DNA of 64,000 bases from Confluentibacter sediminis (GCF_003258355.1 NZ_QKPO01000014.1:107290-171289), one strand, 5' to 3'. Shown: positions 29,901 to 39,176, numbered from the stretch's first letter. Notes: generated by a model not told the origin, from the sequence alone. Numbers and translations: made by a program.

Positions 29901-32900
29901 CTAACTGTGGAAAAAGACCATAAAGTTATAAAAACAGACATCGTTCAATTAAATAATAACAAAAAAACGATTTCCATACCAATTACAAAAGAAGATATTG
30001 GTGGTTTTGCCATCAATTATAGTTTCGCTGCTTTCAATAGTTTTCAATCGGGTACTGAAATTGTTTCTGTTCCTTATCCAAAAACCGATTTAGATATTGA
30101 AACCACTACATTTCGAGATAAATTACAACCCGGAACCGATGAAACTTGGAGTTTTAAAATTAAAGGCCCACAAGGTGATAAAGTATCTGCGGAATTATTA
30201 GCAAGTATGTACGATATGTCTTTAGATCAATTTAAACCTCATACTTGGGATTTTAGCCCCATGTCAAACCCAATATATTATTCATACCATCAAAGTAATG
30301 CATACCAAAGTTTTGGTACTAAAAATTTCAGGGTTTATAATAAAGAATTGAATATAAATTATAATCCACAACAATATGACCAATTAAATTGGTTTGGGTT
30401 TTATTTTGGAAATAATCAAGCTATTAGAATTCGTGGAAATGCAAGTATATCTCAAACCTTGGAGGGAAGATCTCCTGGAATTGAAGTTGTAGATGATAAT
30501 TCTTCATTAGATGAAGTTGTTGTAGTCGGTTATGGAACTCAAAGAAAAACTGCTATAACAGGTGCTGTTACTTCCGTAGTAACTGAACAACTAAATGCTG
30601 GAGAAACTTCAGAAATTGGGAAAGAACTTGATTTCAAAACACAAGAAAAACCAAACTTCGACACTGTTCAAATTCGTAAAAACCTTCAAGAAACGGCGTT
30701 TTTCTTTCCGCTATTACAAACAGATACAGATGGGAATGTGAGTTTTAGTTTCACCACACCGGAAGCATTAACGCAATGGAAATTGCAATTATTGGCCCAT
30801 ACCAAAACACTGGAAAGTACCACAAAAACCTTAACAACCGTTACTCAAAAAGAATTAATGGTCATACCAAACGCGCCACGTTTTTTACGCCAAGGTGACC
30901 AAATAAACATCAGTACAAAAATTGCTAACTTAACAGACAAACAATTGTCTGGTCAAGCTATTTTAATGTTGACAGATGCTATTTCAGGAAAAGATATAAC
31001 GTTAAATCTGCTCAGTTCTTCCCCTTCGGGGAAGTTAGAAGGGGCTTCTTTTACAGTTGATGCCAAAGGCAACACGCAAGTATCATGGAATTTAACGATT
31101 CCGGATGATGTGGATGCGGTTCAATATAAAATCATTGCAAAATCTGGTGATTTTAGTGATGGCGAACAAAGTGTGCTTCCTGTTTTAAGTAATCGCATGT
31201 TGGTTACCGAAACTTTACCTATGTGGATTCGCAGCAACGAAACAAGAACTTTTACACTTGATAAATTAAAAACCAATACCTCAACTACACTTAAAAACCA
31301 TAAGCTAACTTTGGAAATGACTTCCAATCCAGCTTGGTATGCCGTACAAGCATTACCTTATTTAATGGAATATCCGTTTGAGTGTAACGAGCAAACGTTT
31401 TCTCGTTATTATGCCAATGCTTTGGCGAGTCATATTGCGAATAGCAATCCTAGGATTCAGGAGGTTTTTAATCAATGGTCGTCTCAAGACGTACTTATAA
31501 GCAATCTTGAAAAAAACGAAGATCTAAAATCCATCTTAATTCAAGAAACACCTTGGTTACGCGATGCCCAAAGTGAAACCGAACAGAAAAAGCGAATCGC
31601 TTTGTTATTCGATTTAAACAAAATGACGAACGAATTACAATCAGCTATTCGTAAATTGGAAAACAATCAACTATCTAATGGTGCCTGGGCTTGGTTTAAT
31701 GGCGGACGTGAAAACAGATACATGACACAACATATCATTACCGGTTTTGGGCATTTAAAGAAACTTGGGGTTACTACTACTGAAAATTCTAAAATGATTG
31801 AAAAAGCCATCAAATATCTAGATTCTGAATTTATTCAAGAATATAAAGACATTAGAAAATATGATGCTAAAGTAAATTTAAGCAAAGACCATTTAAGCTA
31901 TACACAAGTACATTATTTATATATGCGAAGCTTCTTTCCTGACGTCAAAAAATCGAAAGAGATTGAAGACATCACTAAATATTATCAATCACAAATTCAG
32001 ACATATTGGTTGAGTCGTTCCTTGTATGCCAAAGGACTTATGGCATTGATATCAGAACGATTGAATGACAAATCAACGGCTGCCAAAATTTTAAAATCAT
32101 TAAAGGAATCAAGTATTACTAATGATGAATTGGGCATGTATTGGAAAGAAAACACCCCTTCTTGGTATTGGTATCAAGCCCCAATTGAAACACAAGCTTT
32201 ATTAATTGAAGCATTTACCGAAATTGAGAATGATACTAAAACCATAGATAATCTTAAAATTTGGTTGCTAAAAAACAAACAAACCAATCAGTGGAAAACC
32301 ACCAAAGCAACCACCGAAGCTGTTTATGCCTTGTTGCTTCAGGGTAGCGATTGGCTATCTATAACCGATGCTGTTGATGTGGTTTTAGGCGGACAAAAAA
32401 TCGAACCTTCTAAACTAGAAAACGTCAAAGTTGAAGCTGGAACAGGCTACTACAAAACATCTTGGAGCACTTCTGAAATCAAGCCAGAAATGGCAGAAGT
32501 GACCTTAACTAAAAAAGGTGATGGCATTGCTTGGGGAGGTTTATACTGGCAGTATTTTGAAGATTTAGACCAAATAACATCTGCTGAAACACCTCTAAAA
32601 GTGAATAAAAAACTATTCTTAAAAAAGAATACAGATACTGGCGAGCAAATTTCAGAAATAACTAAAAACACAAAACTAAAAGTGGGTGATTTAGTTAGAG
32701 TTCGCATCGAATTACGAAGCGATAGAGCTATGGAATTCATCCATATGAAAGATATGCGAGCTGCCGGATTAGAGCCCATAAATGTACTATCTGAATACAA
32801 ATGGCAAGACGGATTGGGTTATTATGAAAGTACCAAAGATGCTTCAACCAACTTCTTTTTTGATTATTTACCAAAAGGCGTGTATGTTTTTGAATATGAT

Positions 32901-33011
32901 TTAAGAGTAAATAATGCTGGTAATATGAGTAATGGCATCACCATCATCCAAAGCATGTATGCTCCAGAGTTCAGCAGCCATAGTGAAGGTGTGAGAATAA
33001 GAATCAATTAA
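26913..33011 (+). CDS. Alpha-2-macroglobulin family protein with a SusC-like plug signature
   Basis: Bacterial alpha-2-macroglobulins are large exported proteins thought to trap proteases. The 2,032-residue product has a signal peptide (MKTYTSLLMIILFANFTQAQ), an N-terminal helical region, the macroglobulin MG2 segment TDRSIYRPGQIVYFKAIAMK (about 587-606), a MG10-like YLNPNGG-like FSVEEYKRPKFETKF, and the thioester motif CNEQ at 1491-1494 (Cys1491, Gln1494), followed by the alpha-alpha barrel around 1500-1850. Around 1171-1230 it holds a stretch unlike the rest: RIRGNASISQTLEGRSPGIE then DEVVVVGYGTQRKTAITGAV (from 1200), the signature of the SusC/RagA plug. The gene stands alone, ending in the terminator at 33010. 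No pbpC gene is next to it. Confidence 0.88.
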   Translation: MKTYTSLLMIILFANFTQAQTPNYNDLWTKVEKFETDGLPKSALNIVEDINKLATKNKNSSQLIKSMLYKSKFALILEEDAQLKIINDFKTEINKSAFPIKNILESLLANMYWQYFNQNRWQFYNRTKTEKKVDSVDFRTWDLETLFNEIHIHYQKSLHLVSKLQKESLSNYDDILTLQKDSKIYRPTLFDFLNHEALNFYKTNETNITKPAYKFEIDNAEFLGDAETYTNLALEAKDSTSLQLNALKIYQDLICFHLNDKEPDALADVNMERLKFVNQYGTFSDKESLLLEALKTESDKLKSHEVSGLYDFEIATIYYQQSNQYQPKTNEDYRWKAKEAIDICKAVIEKFPKSKAAEKCAILKQQIEQQTVQITTEDFLPVQQNGRLLLSYKNLDALEFKIFNLTRKELETFNKTYRKEEQLAFIKKLEISKQWESKLRNENDYQNHTTEVAVPKLNGGTYLIAAFTKKDEETFAFSTIQVTNLALIETESELHKTFQVIDRNNGKPIINASVEISFTENNNRSTQTETFTTNSVGEIKIEKTTDRYRHVSAKVKNGNDTAYFGDYYINTYYKREKEDTQYKAFLFTDRSIYRPGQIVYFKAIAMKTKNGKSEVMVNESVYATLYDVNQDELAELEFKTNEFGSVSGEFILPNGGLNGEYYIEFENDDADFDVEQYFSVEEYKRPKFETKFHPITETYKVNDSVTVKGTALAYAGSNITDAKVVYRVHRKVQYPRWYFWHRPWFHSEPQEITHGESITNDKGEFEITFKAQPDQSVDKSSLPIFNYEITADVTDLNGETRSATTIVNVGYHALVANMSVTDKIDKNDKDIKITIDTKNLNGEFAPATGIIKIYKLQAPKTVLRQRPWEAPDYQDFSEEAFKNLFPHHAYKNEHDSNNWEKGELVFEKQFDTETSKELDLGTIKKWQSGKYIITLESKDKFGQLVKDEIKTTLFSDDDKTLADHQLFSLTTNKPTYNTGDTAIITLASAAENLNVTLTVEKDHKVIKTDIVQLNNNKKTISIPITKEDIGGFAINYSFAAFNSFQSGTEIVSVPYPKTDLDIETTTFRDKLQPGTDETWSFKIKGPQGDKVSAELLASMYDMSLDQFKPHTWDFSPMSNPIYYSYHQSNAYQSFGTKNFRVYNKELNINYNPQQYDQLNWFGFYFGNNQAIRIRGNASISQTLEGRSPGIEVVDDNSSLDEVVVVGYGTQRKTAITGAVTSVVTEQLNAGETSEIGKELDFKTQEKPNFDTVQIRKNLQETAFFFPLLQTDTDGNVSFSFTTPEALTQWKLQLLAHTKTLESTTKTLTTVTQKELMVIPNAPRFLRQGDQINISTKIANLTDKQLSGQAILMLTDAISGKDITLNLLSSSPSGKLEGASFTVDAKGNTQVSWNLTIPDDVDAVQYKIIAKSGDFSDGEQSVLPVLSNRMLVTETLPMWIRSNETRTFTLDKLKTNTSTTLKNHKLTLEMTSNPAWYAVQALPYLMEYPFECNEQTFSRYYANALASHIANSNPRIQEVFNQWSSQDVLISNLEKNEDLKSILIQETPWLRDAQSETEQKKRIALLFDLNKMTNELQSAIRKLENNQLSNGAWAWFNGGRENRYMTQHIITGFGHLKKLGVTTTENSKMIEKAIKYLDSEFIQEYKDIRKYDAKVNLSKDHLSYTQVHYLYMRSFFPDVKKSKEIEDITKYYQSQIQTYWLSRSLYAKGLMALISERLNDKSTAAKILKSLKESSITNDELGMYWKENTPSWYWYQAPIETQALLIEAFTEIENDTKTIDNLKIWLLKNKQTNQWKTTKATTEAVYALLLQGSDWLSITDAVDVVLGGQKIEPSKLENVKVEAGTGYYKTSWSTSEIKPEMAEVTLTKKGDGIAWGGLYWQYFEDLDQITSAETPLKVNKKLFLKKNTDTGEQISEITKNTKLKVGDLVRVRIELRSDRAMEFIHMKDMRAAGLEPINVLSEYKWQDGLGYYESTKDASTNFFFDYLPKGVYVFEYDLRVNNAGNMSNGITIIQSMYAPEFSSHSEGVRIRIN

Positions 33012-33043
33012 AAAAGAGGTCTTCATATGAAGACCTCTTTTTT
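33010..33043. terminator. Bidirectional terminator after the macroglobulin gene
   Basis: A long perfect palindrome with arms AAAGAGGTCTTCAT/ATGAAGACCTCTTT is flanked by A6 on the left and T6 on the right. It can end transcripts from the left (macroglobulin) and from the right (the convergent SDR gene). Confidence 0.85.
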
Positions 33044-33131
33044 GCCTATAAAGAAATACGCATTAATTCAAATAACATAAAAATATTGGTTGCCGTAATC
33101 GATAAAACAGTTTTATTAAAAGTTAAAACTA

Positions 33132-33857
33132 TTAATTGCTGGGTGGCATAGTCGGTCTTACTTCAATTTTACTTGGTAAGGTTCTAGGATTCATTTTGAT
33201 TAAATCAACTACCAATTCGCCAATATCTTCTTTTTGAATTTTCCATCCATCAGTATCATCTGGTGTATGCCCATTAAAATGTGTGGCCACAGATCCTGGC
33301 ATGATAGTACTTACTTTTATATCATATTTACGCAAATCTAACATGACAGCTTGTGTAAAACCCGTAACACCAAATTTACTGGCATTATAAGCAGACCCTT
33401 TAGCAAAGAAATTGGTACCTGCCAAACTCGACATAGTTATAAAATAACCTTTAGATTTTTTTAAGGCATCAATACTAGATTTTATAGTGTAAAAAACACC
33501 TGAAAGATTAGTATCTATAGTGTCTTGCCATTGTTCTACAGTTAAATCTTCTATGCTCGCAAAATGACCTAAACCAGCATTGGCAATCACGATATCTAGT
33601 TGATTGAAATTTTCTAAAACTATTTTAACGGCATGTTGTTGGCTTTCATAATTTTTAACATCTGCTTGTAAACCTAATGCTTTGGCTCCTACTTTTGAAT
33701 TTGAATTAAGTTGATTCGCCGCTTCTTGTGCTGAGGATGCACTTCTACTTGTAATGGCAACATGTACACCTTGCGACATTAAACATTCCGCAATACCATA
33801 TCCGATTCCTTTAGTTCCTCCTGTTATAAGAGCTACTTTATTTTTTATTGAATTCAT
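33132..33857 (-). CDS. Short-chain dehydrogenase/reductase
   Basis: SDR enzymes are NAD(P)-dependent oxidoreductases. The 241-residue product has the classical set: TGGTKGIG at 12-19 for cofactor binding, NAG at 93-95, and the catalytic triad Ser143 or 144 in MSSLAG, Tyr157 and Lys161 in YNASK. Its closest look is to the 3-ketoacyl-ACP reductase-like group with SSLAGTNFFAKGSAYNASK. It is convergent with the macroglobulin gene. The substrate cannot be told. Confidence 0.88.
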   Translation of the reverse strand: MNSIKNKVALITGGTKGIGYGIAECLMSQGVHVAITSRSASSAQEAANQLNSNSKVGAKALGLQADVKNYESQQHAVKIVLENFNQLDIVIANAGLGHFASIEDLTVEQWQDTIDTNLSGVFYTIKSSIDALKKSKGYFITMSSLAGTNFFAKGSAYNASKFGVTGFTQAVMLDLRKYDIKVSTIMPGSVATHFNGHTPDDTDGWKIQKEDIGELVVDLIKMNPRTLPSKIEVRPTMPPSN

Positions 33858-33940
33858 AATAATTATCCTTTTTGTAAAACTACAAAACGAATACCTAAAG
33901 ACAGAATTTAAAACGTTATGATAATTATAAAATTTACGAC

Positions 33941-34462
33941 CTATTGCTTAGGTGGATATTGAGCCAATACTTTTTCAACAACGGCTTTTAACTGTGTTTC
34001 ACGTTTTTCCGGTGTGGCGTTAGGGGTAAATGTAGATTCACTAACAGCCTCCCAAAAAAGTCCTTTCCCATGTTCATCTACAAAATCGATGGTGATTTGA
34101 CGGTTTACATTCGCTTGACCAATTGGCAATCCGATGGAAATTCCACCTCCAACATTACCACCACCGCCACCTAAACCGACACCAACATTATTGCGTTGGG
34201 CTTCTTTATATTCGGCACTTTTAATGTCAATTAAAAAATCTGGGGTTTCCGAAATTGCAAACCCTTTTTCTTTCATTTTCAAATCAATAGCATCTAAAAG
34301 ACGTTTAGTATCCAACTCGCTCAAGCCGGTTTTCATGTCGCCATAATACTGGTAAGTTTTGTATTTAGTGAAATCTGTTCCTTTTTCATAATCGTAATTC
34401 ACGCGAACTGGAGCACAAGACATCATAAGTAATGCCATTCCAATTAATAAGTGTCGTTTCAT
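33941..34462 (-). CDS. DUF4136-type lipoprotein
   Basis: The 173-residue product starts MKRHLLIGMALLMMSCAPVR; Cys16 follows a lipobox, so it is probably lipid-anchored. The start at 34462 is preferred to an upstream ATG at 34492 because the latter would place MINFNKKLLQ before the signal. The region VRVNYDYEKGTDFTKYKTYQ and the ending ITIDFVDEHGKGLFWEAVSE fit DUF4136. A glycine-rich linker, VGVGLGGGGGNVGGGISIGL (about 95-120), is unusual in its density. Function is unknown. Confidence 0.8.
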   Translation of the reverse strand: MKRHLLIGMALLMMSCAPVRVNYDYEKGTDFTKYKTYQYYGDMKTGLSELDTKRLLDAIDLKMKEKGFAISETPDFLIDIKSAEYKEAQRNNVGVGLGGGGGNVGGGISIGLPIGQANVNRQITIDFVDEHGKGLFWEAVSESTFTPNATPEKRETQLKAVVEKVLAQYPPKQ

Positions 34463-34582
34463 TTGGAGTAATTTTTTATTAAAGTTAATCAAAAATTATT
34501 CCATTGGTATAAAGGCATGGATTAAATATTTTTAACGGCATTTAAATATCCGTATATTTATTAATTGTAAAATTTCAGAAAA

Positions 34583-35683
34583 TTGAAACCATTCACAAAC
34601 ATTTTAAATATCCTTTTTTTCTTCTTTTCCTTGGTATTGATATCTCAAAACAATCGACCTCAAGAACCAAAAGAGCCTTTTAATTATATTTCTGAAGATA
34701 TTGTTTTTACTAACCAATATGCAGACAACATACAATTAGCAGGCACACTTACTTTTCCAAAAAATATAAAAAATCCGCCAGTTGTTATCTTAATTTCAGG
34801 TTCAGGGCCTCAAAATAGAAATGAAGAATTAATGGGACATAAACCTTTTTTAGTTCTAGCCGATTATTTATCGAATCATGGTATGGCTGTATTACGCTAT
34901 GATGATAGAGGTGTGGGAGATTCTAAAGGGAATTTTCAAACAGCTACTACATTTGATTTCGCCACGGATGTGGAAGCGGCCATCACCTATCTAAAATCCA
35001 GAAATGATATTGACAAAACAAAAATTGGACTTATTGGACATAGTGAAGGCGGCTTAATAGCACCTATGATAGCTTCAAAAAATAAAGATGTGGCTTTTAT
35101 TGTATTACTTGCCGCACCTGGAGTAAATGGTGCTGAAATTTTGGAAACACAATCAAGAATAGCAGGAGAATTAGCGGGAACCCCAGAGGCATTTTTAGAA
35201 GAAAACCAAAAATTAGCCCGTATTATATATGGCATTATTAGAACAAATACAGATGAAGACATCATAAAAACTAAAATCTCCAAAGCTCTTAATGATTACA
35301 AAACAAACAACCCTTTATCCGTCCTTACGCCATATATAACTCCAGTTATGATTGAACAACAATTAAGCATTTTAAAATCGAAATGGGTTTGTGAGTTTAT
35401 TAGAATTGAGCCGAAAGATTATTTAGAAAAAACCACCTGTCCTGTATTAGCTTTAAATGGTAATAAAGATTTCCAAGTAATTCCAAAAATTAATTTAGAA
35501 GGTATTAAAAATGCTTTAGAAAAAGCAGTCAACAAAGATGTTACATTAAAAGAATTGGATGGTTTAAATCATTTATTCCAAACTGCTGAAACTGGTAGCC
35601 TGCAAGAATACAGCACAATAGAAGAAACCTTTTCCCCGGTGGCTTTAGAAATTATTAAAGATTGGATTTTAGAACGGTTTTAA
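34583..35683 (+). CDS. Exported alpha/beta hydrolase with a TTG start
   Basis: The 366-residue product begins at a TTG codon; no in-frame ATG lies nearby upstream, and reading from it gives [20 protein letters not shown], a signal peptide. The fold is a serine hydrolase: oxyanion loop [20 protein letters not shown], nucleophile elbow GLIGHSEGG, Asp in [11 protein letters not shown] and His in LDGLNHLFQ. It has the layout of the BAAT/DLH-like 'alpha/beta hydrolase' with a lid. It is convergent with obg, overlapping it by 4 bases. Substrate unknown. Confidence 0.8.
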   Translation: MKPFTNILNILFFFFSLVLISQNNRPQEPKEPFNYISEDIVFTNQYADNIQLAGTLTFPKNIKNPPVVILISGSGPQNRNEELMGHKPFLVLADYLSNHGMAVLRYDDRGVGDSKGNFQTATTFDFATDVEAAITYLKSRNDIDKTKIGLIGHSEGGLIAPMIASKNKDVAFIVLLAAPGVNGAEILETQSRIAGELAGTPEAFLEENQKLARIIYGIIRTNTDEDIIKTKISKALNDYKTNNPLSVLTPYITPVMIEQQLSILKSKWVCEFIRIEPKDYLEKTTCPVLALNGNKDFQVIPKINLEGIKNALEKAVNKDVTLKELDGLNHLFQTAETGSLQEYSTIEETFSPVALEIIKDWILERF

Positions 35684-36678
35684 TCATTCAACATTTTCCA
35701 CAATACGTCTTTAAGTTGTGTAATGCCTTGTTGCGCGACCGATGATATAAAAAGATATGGAATGGGTAATTCGTTATCTAACTCTACTTTTAGTTCTGCC
35801 TTTAATTCATCATCCAACATATCACATTTAGAAATAGCGATGATGCGATCTTTATCCAGCATTTCTGGGTTGTATCGACGTAGTTCATCCAACAAAATAT
35901 CGTACTGTTTTCTAATATCCTCAGCATCAGCAGGAATTAAAAATAGCAAGATGGAATTACGTTCAATATGACGTAAAAAGTAATGCCCCAATCCTTTTCC
36001 TTCAGCAGCACCTTCTATAATTCCAGGAATATCTGCCATCACAAAGGTTTGGAAGTCTCGATATTCCACAATGCCTAAATTGGGTTTCAACGTGGTAAAT
36101 TCGTAATCTGCTATTTTGGGTTTTGCTGATGTTATAACCGACAATAAGGTTGATTTACCCGCATTAGGAAAACCTACCAAACCTACATCTGCCAATACTT
36201 TTAACTCTAAAGTAATATGCTTTTCTTCATGGGGCATACCAGGTTGTGCATACCGTGGCGTTTGATTGGTTGACGTTCTAAAATTCCAGTTACCAAGTCC
36301 TCCCTTTCCTCCTTCAGCTATAATTTTTTCTTCACCATGTTCTGTGATTTCAAAAATAATATCGTCGGTTTCAGTATCTCTCACAACGGTTCCTAAAGGT
36401 ACTTCGATATAAAAATCTTCACCATCGGCACCCGTACTTCTACTTTTACCTCCATGTTCACCATGCCCTGCCCTAATATGTTTTTTAAATTTTAAATGTA
36501 GTAAAGTCCAAAGATTTGAGTTCCCACGAAGAATCACATGCCCTCCACGACCACCATCACCACCATCTGGGCCACCTTTTTCAATAAACTTTTCACGGTG
36601 TAAATGTGCAGACCCTTTACCTCCATTTCCAGAAGTCACATACATCTTTACATAATCAACAAAATTTCCTTCGGTCAT
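35680..36678 (-). CDS. obg: Obg-family GTPase (ribosome assembly, stress)
   Basis: Obg is a GTPase that takes part in large-subunit assembly and stress control. The 332-residue product has the glycine-rich Obg fold ([36 protein letters not shown]) in residues 1-160, then the G domain with G1 GFPNAGKS at 169-176, G3 DIPGIIEGA and G4 SKCD. It lacks the C-terminal OCT domain found in Firmicutes proteins. It lies 109 bases downstream of the hpt-adk fusion on the same strand and may be cotranscribed. Confidence 0.94.
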   Translation of the reverse strand: MTEGNFVDYVKMYVTSGNGGKGSAHLHREKFIEKGGPDGGDGGRGGHVILRGNSNLWTLLHLKFKKHIRAGHGEHGGKSRSTGADGEDFYIEVPLGTVVRDTETDDIIFEITEHGEEKIIAEGGKGGLGNWNFRTSTNQTPRYAQPGMPHEEKHITLELKVLADVGLVGFPNAGKSTLLSVITSAKPKIADYEFTTLKPNLGIVEYRDFQTFVMADIPGIIEGAAEGKGLGHYFLRHIERNSILLFLIPADAEDIRKQYDILLDELRRYNPEMLDKDRIIAISKCDMLDDELKAELKVELDNELPIPYLFISSVAQQGITQLKDVLWKMLND

Positions 36679-36739
36679 AATAAAGTTAAAAGTTATAAAT
36701 TAAAAGTTAAAAGTTTCTCTCTTATCTTTTAATCTTTGT

Positions 36740-36766
36740 CATTCCTGCGTAAACAGAAATCCATAT
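36740..36766. repeat. Remnant of a short Bacteroidota intergenic repeat
   Basis: GTCATTCCTGCGTAAACAG followed by AAATCC is like the GTCATTCCTGCGnnnGCAGGAATCC-type short palindromes I know from Bacteroidota genomes, with the second arm degraded. It lies between hpt-adk and obg. Confidence 0.3.
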
Positions 36767-36787
36767 AAGAAGTTGCAAATAATTTAA

Positions 36788-37897
36788 TTACAGACGATCT
36801 ATAGTTTCACTTAAACGCACTGTAATATCTTCAATGCTGCCAACACCATCAACACCGTAGTATTTGTTTTGAGCAGAATAGTAATCTTTTAAAATCGCCG
36901 TTTTATTATAATATTCTTTAATTCGGTTTCTTATAATAGACTCATCGGCATCATCGGGCCTTCCACTTGTTTTTCCTCTTTCTACCAAACGTTTTACTAA
37001 AATCTCATCATCAACTTCCAAAGCAATCATCGCATTGATGGATGAGTCTTTACTTTCCAATAATTTGTCTAAAGCATCAGCCTGAGCATTGGTTCGAGGA
37101 AATCCGTCAAAAATAAAACCATTAGCAGATGCATTCTTTTCTACTTCAGCTTCCAACATATCAATCGTCACTTGGTCTGGCACCAATTCGCCTTTATCTA
37201 TATACGATTTGGCCAACATCCCCAAAGCCGTTTCATTTTTAATATTAAACCTAAAAACATCGCCAGTAGAAATATGTACTAAGTTATATTTTGTTTTTAA
37301 AAATTCCGCTTGCGTTCCCTTTCCGGCACCTGGAGGTCCAAATAATACTAAATTTGTCATGAATTGTGTTTCTTTTATTTGATATATTTCTGGTAAATTT
37401 CTTCCTAATCCGTCATAATCCAAACCATAACCAACTATAAATTTGTTCGGAATTTTCATTCCTATATAGTGAATCTTAAAATCTTTTTTATAGGCTTCTG
37501 GTTTGTAAAAAAGCGTAGCTATTTTAAGTGATTTAACGTTTTCGTTTTTAAAAATTCTAAAAATTTCGGCTAAGGTATTTCCCGTGTCAATAATATCTTC
37601 TAATACAACCACTGTACGACCTTCTAAGCTTTGCGTGAGTCCTATTAAACGTTGGATATCTTCGGTTGATTTTACCCCTTCATAAGATGCCAATTTAATA
37701 AAAGTGACTTCACAAGGTTTTGGATATTTCTTCACAAAATCACTTACAAACATAAACGAACCATTCAAAATCCCAACAAATACTGGAATATCGTCTCCAA
37801 CATCTGTACATATTTTGTCAACCATTTCATGAATGGCTTTCTCAATTTCTGCTTGAGAAATAAATGGTTTAAACTGTTTGTTATGAAGTTTTAACAC
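36788..37897 (-). CDS. adk: Fused hypoxanthine phosphoribosyltransferase-adenylate kinase
   Basis: The 369-residue product joins two purine enzymes. Residues 1-178 are a hypoxanthine phosphoribosyltransferase with the PRPP-binding loop VVVLEDIIDTGNTL (97-110), and residues 180-369 are an adenylate kinase with the P-loop GPPGAGKGT (187-195), the AMP-binding FDGFPRTNAQADAL and a short LID with RGKTSGRPDDADES. The frame is continuous, with Met180 (ATG at 37358-37360) at the start of the kinase part. The first makes IMP from hypoxanthine and the second balances adenylates. The fusion is known to me from Flavobacteriia. A -7 box (TATCTTTG) lies at 37928-37921. Confidence 0.92.
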   Translation of the reverse strand: MLKLHNKQFKPFISQAEIEKAIHEMVDKICTDVGDDIPVFVGILNGSFMFVSDFVKKYPKPCEVTFIKLASYEGVKSTEDIQRLIGLTQSLEGRTVVVLEDIIDTGNTLAEIFRIFKNENVKSLKIATLFYKPEAYKKDFKIHYIGMKIPNKFIVGYGLDYDGLGRNLPEIYQIKETQFMTNLVLFGPPGAGKGTQAEFLKTKYNLVHISTGDVFRFNIKNETALGMLAKSYIDKGELVPDQVTIDMLEAEVEKNASANGFIFDGFPRTNAQADALDKLLESKDSSINAMIALEVDDEILVKRLVERGKTSGRPDDADESIIRNRIKEYYNKTAILKDYYSAQNKYYGVDGVGSIEDITVRLSETIDRL

Positions 37898-37920
37898 GTG
37901 CTTTTAAATTTTTAAAGACG

Positions 37921-37928
37921 CAAAGATA
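37921..37928 (-). promoter_or_regulatory. -7 box of the hpt-adk gene
   Basis: On the minus strand 37928-37921 reads TATCTTTG, an exact match to TAnnTTTG, 24 bases upstream of the ATG. A -33 TTTG is not evident. It shares a 124-base divergent region with the purK promoter. Confidence 0.45.
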
Positions 37929-37954
37929 ATCAATAGATTAACGAATACCGATTT

Positions 37955-37990
37955 TTTGATTTATGTTTTAGGATATTAAATGTATTTTTG
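37955..37990 (+). promoter_or_regulatory. Promoter of purK-purE
   Basis: TTTG at 37955-37958 is followed after 24 bases by TATTTTTG (37983-37990), which fits the -7 consensus. The spacing is one or two bases above the usual range. The ATG of purK lies 31 bases after the -7 box. Confidence 0.5.
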
Positions 37991-38021
37991 CATGGTAAAT
38001 CTATATTAGTAAAATAATTTC

Positions 38022-39176
38022 ATGAATTACTTTTCTTCAAATTTCAAACTCGGTATTCTTGGTGGTGGACAATTAGGCAAAATGTTGCTATATGATACTA
38101 GAAAATTTGACATTTACACGTGTGTATTAGAAGCCAGTAATGAAGCCCCTTGCAAAATAGCTTGCAATGAATTTCATTTGGGTGACTTAATGGATTATGA
38201 TGCCGTTTACAAATTCGGGAAACAGGTTGACGTGCTAACCATTGAAATAGAAAACGTCAATGTAGATGCTCTTGAAGCTCTTGAAAAAGAAGGTGTAAAA
38301 GTATATCCCGCTTCAAAAACATTACGAACCATTCAAAATAAAGCAACCCAAAAACTGTTTTATATTGACCATCATTTACCAACTGCAGCATTTTCTCGAT
38401 TTGCTTATACGTCTGAAATTAAAGAAGCCATTCATCATGGTGGGCTATCACTTCCATTTGTTTGGAAATGTGCCCAATTTGGATATGATGGTACGGGCGT
38501 GAAAATCGTAAAAGCAGTTACCGATTTAGAAGGCTTACCAAATGTAGAATGTATTGCAGAAACTTTAGTGCCTTTTAAAAATGAGTTGGCTGTTATTGTG
38601 GCTAGAAATGCATCAGGTGAAACAAAAACATATCCTGTAGTTGAAATGGAATTTCATCCAGAAGCCAACCAAGTTGAATATGTTATTTGTCCGGCTAGGA
38701 TACCTGATGACGTTGCAAAAAAAGCCACAGATATTGCTTTACAAACCTCAAAAGCATTTAATCACGTTGGGTTATTGGCTGTTGAAATGTTTCAAACTGA
38801 AGACGATCAAATATTAATAAACGAAGTCGCACCAAGGCCTCATAATTCTGGACATCAAACTATTGAAGCCAGTTACACATCGCAATTTGAACAGCATATT
38901 AGAGCCATTTTAAATTTGCCTTTGGGAAGAACCCATAGCAAACTGGGGGGTGTTATGGTCAATTTGGTTGGTGCAGAAGGCTATTCTGGTAATGTGGTTT
39001 ACGAACACATAGAAACTATTATGAATATGGAGGGTGTAACGCCACATATTTATGGTAAAAAACAAACCCGACCTTTCCGAAAAATGGGACATGTAACCAT
39101 TGTTAATGAAGATTTAAACGAAGCTAGGAAAATTGCCGAAGACGTAAAAAAAACAATTAAAGTAATAAGCGAATAA
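38022..39176 (+). CDS. purK: N5-carboxyaminoimidazole ribonucleotide synthase
   Basis: PurK uses ATP and bicarbonate to carboxylate AIR in purine synthesis. The 384-residue product has the N-terminal LGILGGGQLGKMLLYDTRKF, the ATP-grasp segments (KCAQFGYDGTGVKIVKAV, LINEVAPRPHNSGHQTIEAS) and the C-terminal domain with HIYGKKQTRPFRKMGHVTIV. Length and motifs fit the family. It starts the purK-purE pair; purE begins 2 bases after its stop, so the two are coupled and the product is passed to PurE. Confidence 0.95.
   Translation: MNYFSSNFKLGILGGGQLGKMLLYDTRKFDIYTCVLEASNEAPCKIACNEFHLGDLMDYDAVYKFGKQVDVLTIEIENVNVDALEALEKEGVKVYPASKTLRTIQNKATQKLFYIDHHLPTAAFSRFAYTSEIKEAIHHGGLSLPFVWKCAQFGYDGTGVKIVKAVTDLEGLPNVECIAETLVPFKNELAVIVARNASGETKTYPVVEMEFHPEANQVEYVICPARIPDDVAKKATDIALQTSKAFNHVGLLAVEMFQTEDDQILINEVAPRPHNSGHQTIEASYTSQFEQHIRAILNLPLGRTHSKLGGVMVNLVGAEGYSGNVVYEHIETIMNMEGVTPHIYGKKQTRPFRKMGHVTIVNEDLNEARKIAEDVKKTIKVISE

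Noticed and set aside
32450..32800. 116-residue frame antisense to the macroglobulin gene
   Set aside because: It has no promoter or homology signs and lies wholly inside a conserved coding region.
36788..37360. Separate adenylate kinase gene
   Set aside because: The frame from the Hpt part to the kinase part is uninterrupted, so it is annotated as one fused gene; an internal start remains possible.
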